A DNA stretch of 9,478 bases from an uncultured Collinsella sp. (GTDB taxonomy: Bacteria > Actinomycetota > Coriobacteriia > Coriobacteriales > Coriobacteriaceae): positions 1 through 9,478 of the forward strand of contig CAAFOA010000366.1 of NCBI GenBank assembly GCA_900764415.1. The letters are read 5' to 3'. The number at the start of each line of letters is the position of its first letter. Within the stretch, counting starts at the first letter, position 1. This document shows positions 7,147 to 9,478 of the stretch, piece after piece. The notes under the pieces are model-generated. The model worked only from the letters and a program-made list of their open reading frames with translations, had not been told where the DNA came from and searched no databases. Position numbers and translations under genes: made by a program.

Positions 7147-7285
7147 CGCCATCAGCGCCCCGGCAAGGCGAAACACAATGGTCACGCAGCCGAAACATCG
7201 TGGAATCGCAATCGAGAATGTATCGTAACGTAGCAGAAATCGAGCCGTCACGACACCGCTTTAACGTCAGCAAAAAGCCCGATGA

Positions 7286-7292
7286 AAGGAGG
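7286..7292 (+). promoter_or_regulatory. Consensus Shine-Dalgarno of the 64-residue gene
   Basis: AAGGAGG, five bases before the GTG at 7298. It is one of the strongest ribosome-binding sites in the window, and an in-frame TGA (7283-7285) just upstream prevents a longer reading. It argues that the small gene is translated. Confidence 0.7.
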
Positions 7293-7297
7293 CGACC

Positions 7298-7492
7298 GTG
7301 ACCACACGTGAGGACGCCTACCCCTACCCCGGCGAGCAGTACATCCTCTCGGTCGACCGCTATCAGATCGAGGTCATGGACCATCTGGACGAGCTTCCCG
7401 CCACAGGCGCCGTCATCTTCTGCACCTTCCCCAAGGTGCGCGATGGCGTTGGATATCCCGCACGCGTTTTCGCGGTCTGCCCCGCAGCGTAA
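7298..7492 (+). CDS. Small protein resembling the C-terminus of cyclase/kynurenine formamidase proteins
   Basis: A 64-residue protein with a GTG start behind a consensus SD. From about residue 25 onward (E-V-M-D-H-L-D-E-L-P-A-T-G-A-V, F-P-K-V-R-D-G, Y-P-A-R-V-F-A-V) it resembles the last 40 or so residues of cyclase-family (arylformamidase-like) enzymes, which end in L-P...G-A...P-x-K-x-x-x-G-x-G-x-P-x-R. Those enzymes usually exceed 200 residues and carry their metal-binding His motif near the N-terminus. That motif is absent here, so catalysis by the known mechanism is unlikely. It is either a decayed remnant that gained a start or a true small protein. It is divergent from the aldo/keto reductase gene, with a terminator downstream at 7565-7590. 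The family match is from memory. Confidence 0.55.
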   Translation: MTTREDAYPYPGEQYILSVDRYQIEVMDHLDELPATGAVIFCTFPKVRDGVGYPARVFAVCPAA

Positions 7493-7531
7493 GCTCCACG
7501 CGTCCATTCATTTAAAAATCGCCACCCTGCA

Positions 7532-7559
7532 TGCACAAGGTGCGCTGGCGGCATACAAT
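7532..7559 (+). promoter_or_regulatory. Candidate promoter of the ketopantoate reductase-like gene
   Basis: The -10 box TACAAT (7554-7559) is one base off consensus. The best -35, TGCACA (7532-7537), matches four of six with a 16-base spacer. Transcription would start near 7566, at the foot of the 7565-7587 hairpin. Confidence 0.35.
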
Positions 7560-7564
7560 CCATC

Positions 7565-7590
7565 AGGCGCCCCTTACGCGGGCGCCTTTT
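7565..7590 (+). terminator. Intrinsic terminator after the 64-residue gene
   Basis: AGGCGCCC (7565-7572) pairs with GGGCGCCT (7580-7587) to give an 8-bp GC-rich stem with a 7-base loop, followed by TTTTATAT. It lies 72 bases past the stop at 7492. The next gene starts only 20 bases after the T run, so the hairpin could also be at the 5' end of that gene's mRNA. Confidence 0.75.
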
Positions 7591-7609
7591 ATATGGGGAG
7601 ATAATTCAC

Positions 7610-8524
7610 ATGCAGATCAACAAGGTCACCTTTATCGGCAAGGGCGGCGTCGGGCTACTCTACGGCAGTATGATCGCCCAGGCACTCGGCAACGACGCCG
7701 TCGAATACGTTATGGATGACGCCCGTTTTGAGCGTCACGCGGGCGATGCGCTCACCGTCAATGGCAAGCCCTGCGCGCTCAAGTCCGTCCGCGCCAGCGA
7801 GGCAACGCCCGCCGATCTGGTCATTCTCACGGTCAAGACGACTGGACTCAACCAAGCACTCAAGACTATGGAGCGCGTCGTGGGACCCAATACGCTCATC
7901 GCCTCGCTGTGTAACGGCATTACGAGCGAGCAGAAGATTGCCGAGCGCTTTGGCTGGGAGCATACCGTTCTTGGTATTTGCCAGGGCATGGACGCCGTGT
8001 TCCTCAACGGAGAGCTCACCTTTACCAATGCGGGCGAAATCCGCTTTGGCGCGGCGGCCGGCACCGAGCTCGCAACCGTCACCGCCATCGACGAGCTCTA
8101 CACGCGCTGCGGCATCGCCCATACCGTCGAGAGCGACGTTGCGCACCGCATGTGGGCCAAACTCATGCTCAACGACGGCATCAACCAGACGTGCATGGCC
8201 TACGGCGGGACCTACGGAAGCGCCACGGAGCCGGGCTCCGAGCAGCGTCGCTGCTTTGTTTCCGCCATGCGCGAAACGCTTGCGATCGCCAACGCCGAGG
8301 GGATTGAGCTGACCGAGGCAGACCTGACGCAGATGGTGCACCTCATCGAGGGAATCGACCCCACCGGTATGCCCTCGATGGCGCAGGACCGCATCGCGCA
8401 ACGAAAAACCGAAGTCGAGGAGTTCGCGGGCACCATTTGCCGCCTGGCCCTCAAACACGATATCCAAGTGCCGCAAAACGATTGGCTCTATCAGCGCATC
8501 CGCGATATCGAGAAAAGCTGGTAG
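7610..8524 (+). CDS. panE: 2-dehydropantoate 2-reductase family protein (ApbA/PanE)
   Basis: NADPH-dependent reductase of 304 residues, about the normal length. The family reaction converts 2-dehydropantoate (ketopantoate) to pantoate for vitamin B5 and coenzyme A synthesis. The nucleotide-binding motif G-K-G-G-V-G is at 10-15. The catalytic set fits the E. coli enzyme by spacing: K184, N188 and N192 (K-L-M-L-N-D-G-I-N) match K176/N180/N184, and S256 and E268 (S-M-A-Q-D...T-E) match S244/E256. The ATG at 7610 has GGGGAG at 7595-7600, nine bases upstream. No other pantothenate gene is adjacent, so a paralog acting on another 2-keto acid is possible and the symbol is tentative. A hairpin terminator follows the stop. 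Confidence 0.88.
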   Translation: MQINKVTFIGKGGVGLLYGSMIAQALGNDAVEYVMDDARFERHAGDALTVNGKPCALKSVRASEATPADLVILTVKTTGLNQALKTMERVVGPNTLIASLCNGITSEQKIAERFGWEHTVLGICQGMDAVFLNGELTFTNAGEIRFGAAAGTELATVTAIDELYTRCGIAHTVESDVAHRMWAKLMLNDGINQTCMAYGGTYGSATEPGSEQRRCFVSAMRETLAIANAEGIELTEADLTQMVHLIEGIDPTGMPSMAQDRIAQRKTEVEEFAGTICRLALKHDIQVPQNDWLYQRIRDIEKSW

Positions 8525-8557
8525 CGCCCGGCTCACCACGTCAACAGGCTCAACAGC

Positions 8558-8602
8558 AAAGCCGCCACAAGGAGCACTCCCCTTACGGCGGCTTTCATCT
8601 TC
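8558..8602. terminator. Terminator after the ketopantoate reductase-like gene
   Basis: AAAGCCGCC (8558-8566) pairs with GGCGGCTTT (8587-8595) in a 9-bp stem. Within the 20-base loop AAGG (8569-8572) can pair with CCTT (8581-8584). On plus, TTTCATCTTCAT follows. The stem lies 33 bases past the stop at 8524 and faces the convergent small membrane-protein gene, which it may also end. Confidence 0.75.
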
Positions 8603-8632
8603 ATCTATAACCAGTAGTCGATGTCCCGACGG

Positions 8633-8839
8633 TTAGAGCTGCGACTCCGACGCCTGGTCCTCATCGTCGCGACAAAGGACTACACCCGCACTTCCCAGCA
8701 GTGCGGCCGCGACCAACGCACTGACCACGATAGAGGCAGCCCCACAAGACCCCTGCATGCCCGCAACGAGCGCGGCCGTAGGACCAAGGCAGCCAAGCAC
8801 CAATGCGACGGCGGCAATGGCAATATCTCGAGCGTTCAT
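8633..8839 (-). CDS. Small two-helix membrane protein of unknown function
   Basis: A protein of 68 residues that I do not recognise. Two hydrophobic stretches, about 6-28 and 35-56, should each span the membrane, joined by a short Gly/Ser/Cys turn (G-S-C-G, 30-33). A short acidic tail (D-D-E-D-Q...) is predicted to be soluble. Three Cys residues lie at 17, 32 and 56. The ATG at 8839 follows GGAGG (8850-8854) with a 10-base spacer, slightly long. A 9-bp inverted repeat (8854-8878) abuts that SD. Expression seems real given the SD and the hydrophobic composition, but the length is short and no partner gene is visible. Confidence 0.6.
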   Translation of the reverse strand: MNARDIAIAAVALVLGCLGPTAALVAGMQGSCGAASIVVSALVAAALLGSAGVVLCRDDEDQASESQL

Positions 8840-8853
8840 GGGACCACTTCCTC

Positions 8854-8878
8854 CACGAGAAAGACTTTGTTTCTCGTG
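8854..8878 (-). repeat. Inverted repeat abutting the SD of the small membrane-protein gene
   Basis: CACGAGAAA (8854-8862) and TTTCTCGTG (8870-8878) pair perfectly over 9 bp with a 7-base loop. On the minus transcript the hairpin ends at the first base of the GGAGG site. It may be an operator or an RNA structure affecting translation. Confidence 0.6.
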
Positions 8879-8949
8879 ACTTAGTGTGCCCCGCGCCCAT
8901 ATGCGCGGCGTACTGCCACGGTAAGCGCTCTGTTAACTCAAGCACGCAC

Positions 8950-9002
8950 AAAAAACGGGCGCCCTTACGTTGCCCAAAGGCTCGGTAAAGACGCCCGCCC
9001 GT
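8950..9002 (-). terminator. Intrinsic terminator of the secreted coiled-coil protein gene
   Basis: On the minus strand ACGGGCG (8996-9002) pairs with CGCCCGT (8955-8961), and a run of T follows (plus-strand A run 8950-8955). The 34 bases between contain a small inner pairing (CCTT with AAGG). It begins 25 bases past the stop codon at 9027-9029. Confidence 0.7.
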
Positions 9003-9026
9003 CATGTCCTATTGGCTTATGGCAGA

Positions 9027-9478
9027 TTACCAACCGGTATAGTAGTCGGTGGTTCCGGCTGCGCAGCCGGAGTCATAGACCTTGCACTCGCCCTTGGAAC
9101 CAGTAAACGTGGAGCCCTGAGCCTTATCGCCCGCGGCCACGACGTAGTAGCCATCGGAATCGCGCCAAAAGCCCTCGGAATCCTGCGTCCATTCGCCCGT
9201 GCGGTGATGATAGAGTACGTTGCTGCTGTAATAAGTCTCGCGGCGGCCGTTATAGTTATTGACGCCGCTCGAGCGCGTCAGGCCCGAGCCGTTCGCGTAA
9301 TACGCAGCAGACGCGTAAGACGAGCCAGAGCCGGCGTTGTAATACGAAGCCTGAACGGCCTCAGCGGCCTCGGCAGCCTCCGCCTCGGCGGCAGCAGCCT
9401 CGAGCGCCTCGCGCTTGGCATCCTCAAGCGTGGAGCGAAGCTCGTCGAGCTCGGTCGACTTGGCGTCGACCTCCCTCA
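9027..9478 (-). CDS. C-terminal part of a secreted coiled-coil cell-envelope protein (5' end outside window)
   Basis: The last 149 residues of a larger protein, open at the window edge. The visible part starts with a charged heptad-like helix (about 1-42) ending in an Ala/Glu-rich run, the end of a coiled coil. A low-complexity Tyr/Ser/Gly/Asn linker follows (about 43-88). The C-terminal domain (about 89-149) reads W-T-Q-D...F-W-R-D-S-D-G-Y-Y-V-V-A-A-G-D, then K-V-Y-D-S-G-C-A-A-G-T-T-D-Y-Y-T-G-W at the very end. The spaced Asp residues in D-S-G-C...T-D-Y recall the 3D (three-Asp) barrel domains of peptidoglycan-processing proteins. This suggests a secreted wall-associated protein, but the enzyme domain, if any, is outside the window. 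The two Cys of the domain (131 and 138) could form a disulfide. Identification is by motif only. Confidence 0.7.
   Translation of the reverse strand, partial: REVDAKSTELDELRSTLEDAKREALEAAAAEAEAAEAAEAVQASYYNAGSGSSYASAAYYANGSGLTRSSGVNNYNGRRETYYSSNVLYHHRTGEWTQDSEGFWRDSDGYYVVAAGDKAQGSTFTGSKGECKVYDSGCAAGTTDYYTGW

Noticed and set aside
7153..7251. A longer N-terminus for the aldo/keto reductase
   Set aside because: The added residues are not family-like and lack an SD. The family starts with M-x-Y-R.
7655..8539. A 294-codon minus-strand open frame
   Set aside because: It is the mirror of the reductase at 7610-8524, which has all catalytic residues and an SD.

Overview
The window looks like chromosomal DNA of a high-GC, anaerobic, Gram-positive gut bacterium of the class Coriobacteriia, most likely Collinsella or a close relative. 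This is inferred from the base composition, the clostridial-type short flavodoxin, the two-cluster [4Fe-4S] aldo/keto reductase, the Coriobacteriia-style secreted protein tail ending in a D-S-G-C...D-Y-Y motif, and the mix of ATG, GTG and TTG starts behind strong Shine-Dalgarno (SD) sites. No tRNA, rRNA, CRISPR array, transposase or phage gene was seen, and no stretch over 300 bases lacks a gene.

Layout. 5-424 (+) is a complete flavodoxin. A perfect 16-bp hairpin at 482-516 ends it and also faces the convergent operon. 542-3647 (-) is a polar amino-acid ABC importer transcribed as binding lipoprotein, permease, ATPase, from a good sigma-70-type promoter near 3705-3733. The permease is unusual: it has a signal peptide and about 150 extracellular residues before its membrane domain. 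3795-7134 (-) holds an aldo/keto reductase, a Gfo/Idh/MocA oxidoreductase and endonuclease IV, all in one direction. 7298-7492 (+) is a 64-residue protein resembling only the C-terminal end of cyclase/kynurenine-formamidase proteins. 7610-8524 (+) is a 2-dehydropantoate 2-reductase family enzyme. 8633-8839 (-) is a 68-residue two-helix membrane protein. 9027-9478 (-) is the C-terminal part of a secreted coiled-coil protein that runs off the window.

The most interesting non-coding signal is an 86-bp palindromic element present twice, at 4678-4763 and 5865-5950, in the same orientation and with two mismatches. It brackets the Gfo/Idh gene. Each copy lies directly before the SD site of the next minus-strand gene (nfo or the Gfo/Idh gene). 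Its transcript can fold into a hairpin of 24 to 26 bp. A C-rich 5' segment of the RNA can pair either with the hairpin loop or with the SD site. That suggests a translational switch carried on a repeat, although a simpler REP- or MITE-like repeat explains the data too.

The ABC importer works as a unit: the lipoprotein captures an amino acid, the permease (probably as a homodimer) forms the channel, and the ATPase drives uptake. Three hairpins lie between the lipoprotein and permease genes and probably keep lipoprotein levels above those of the membrane components. The other genes have no obvious shared pathway.
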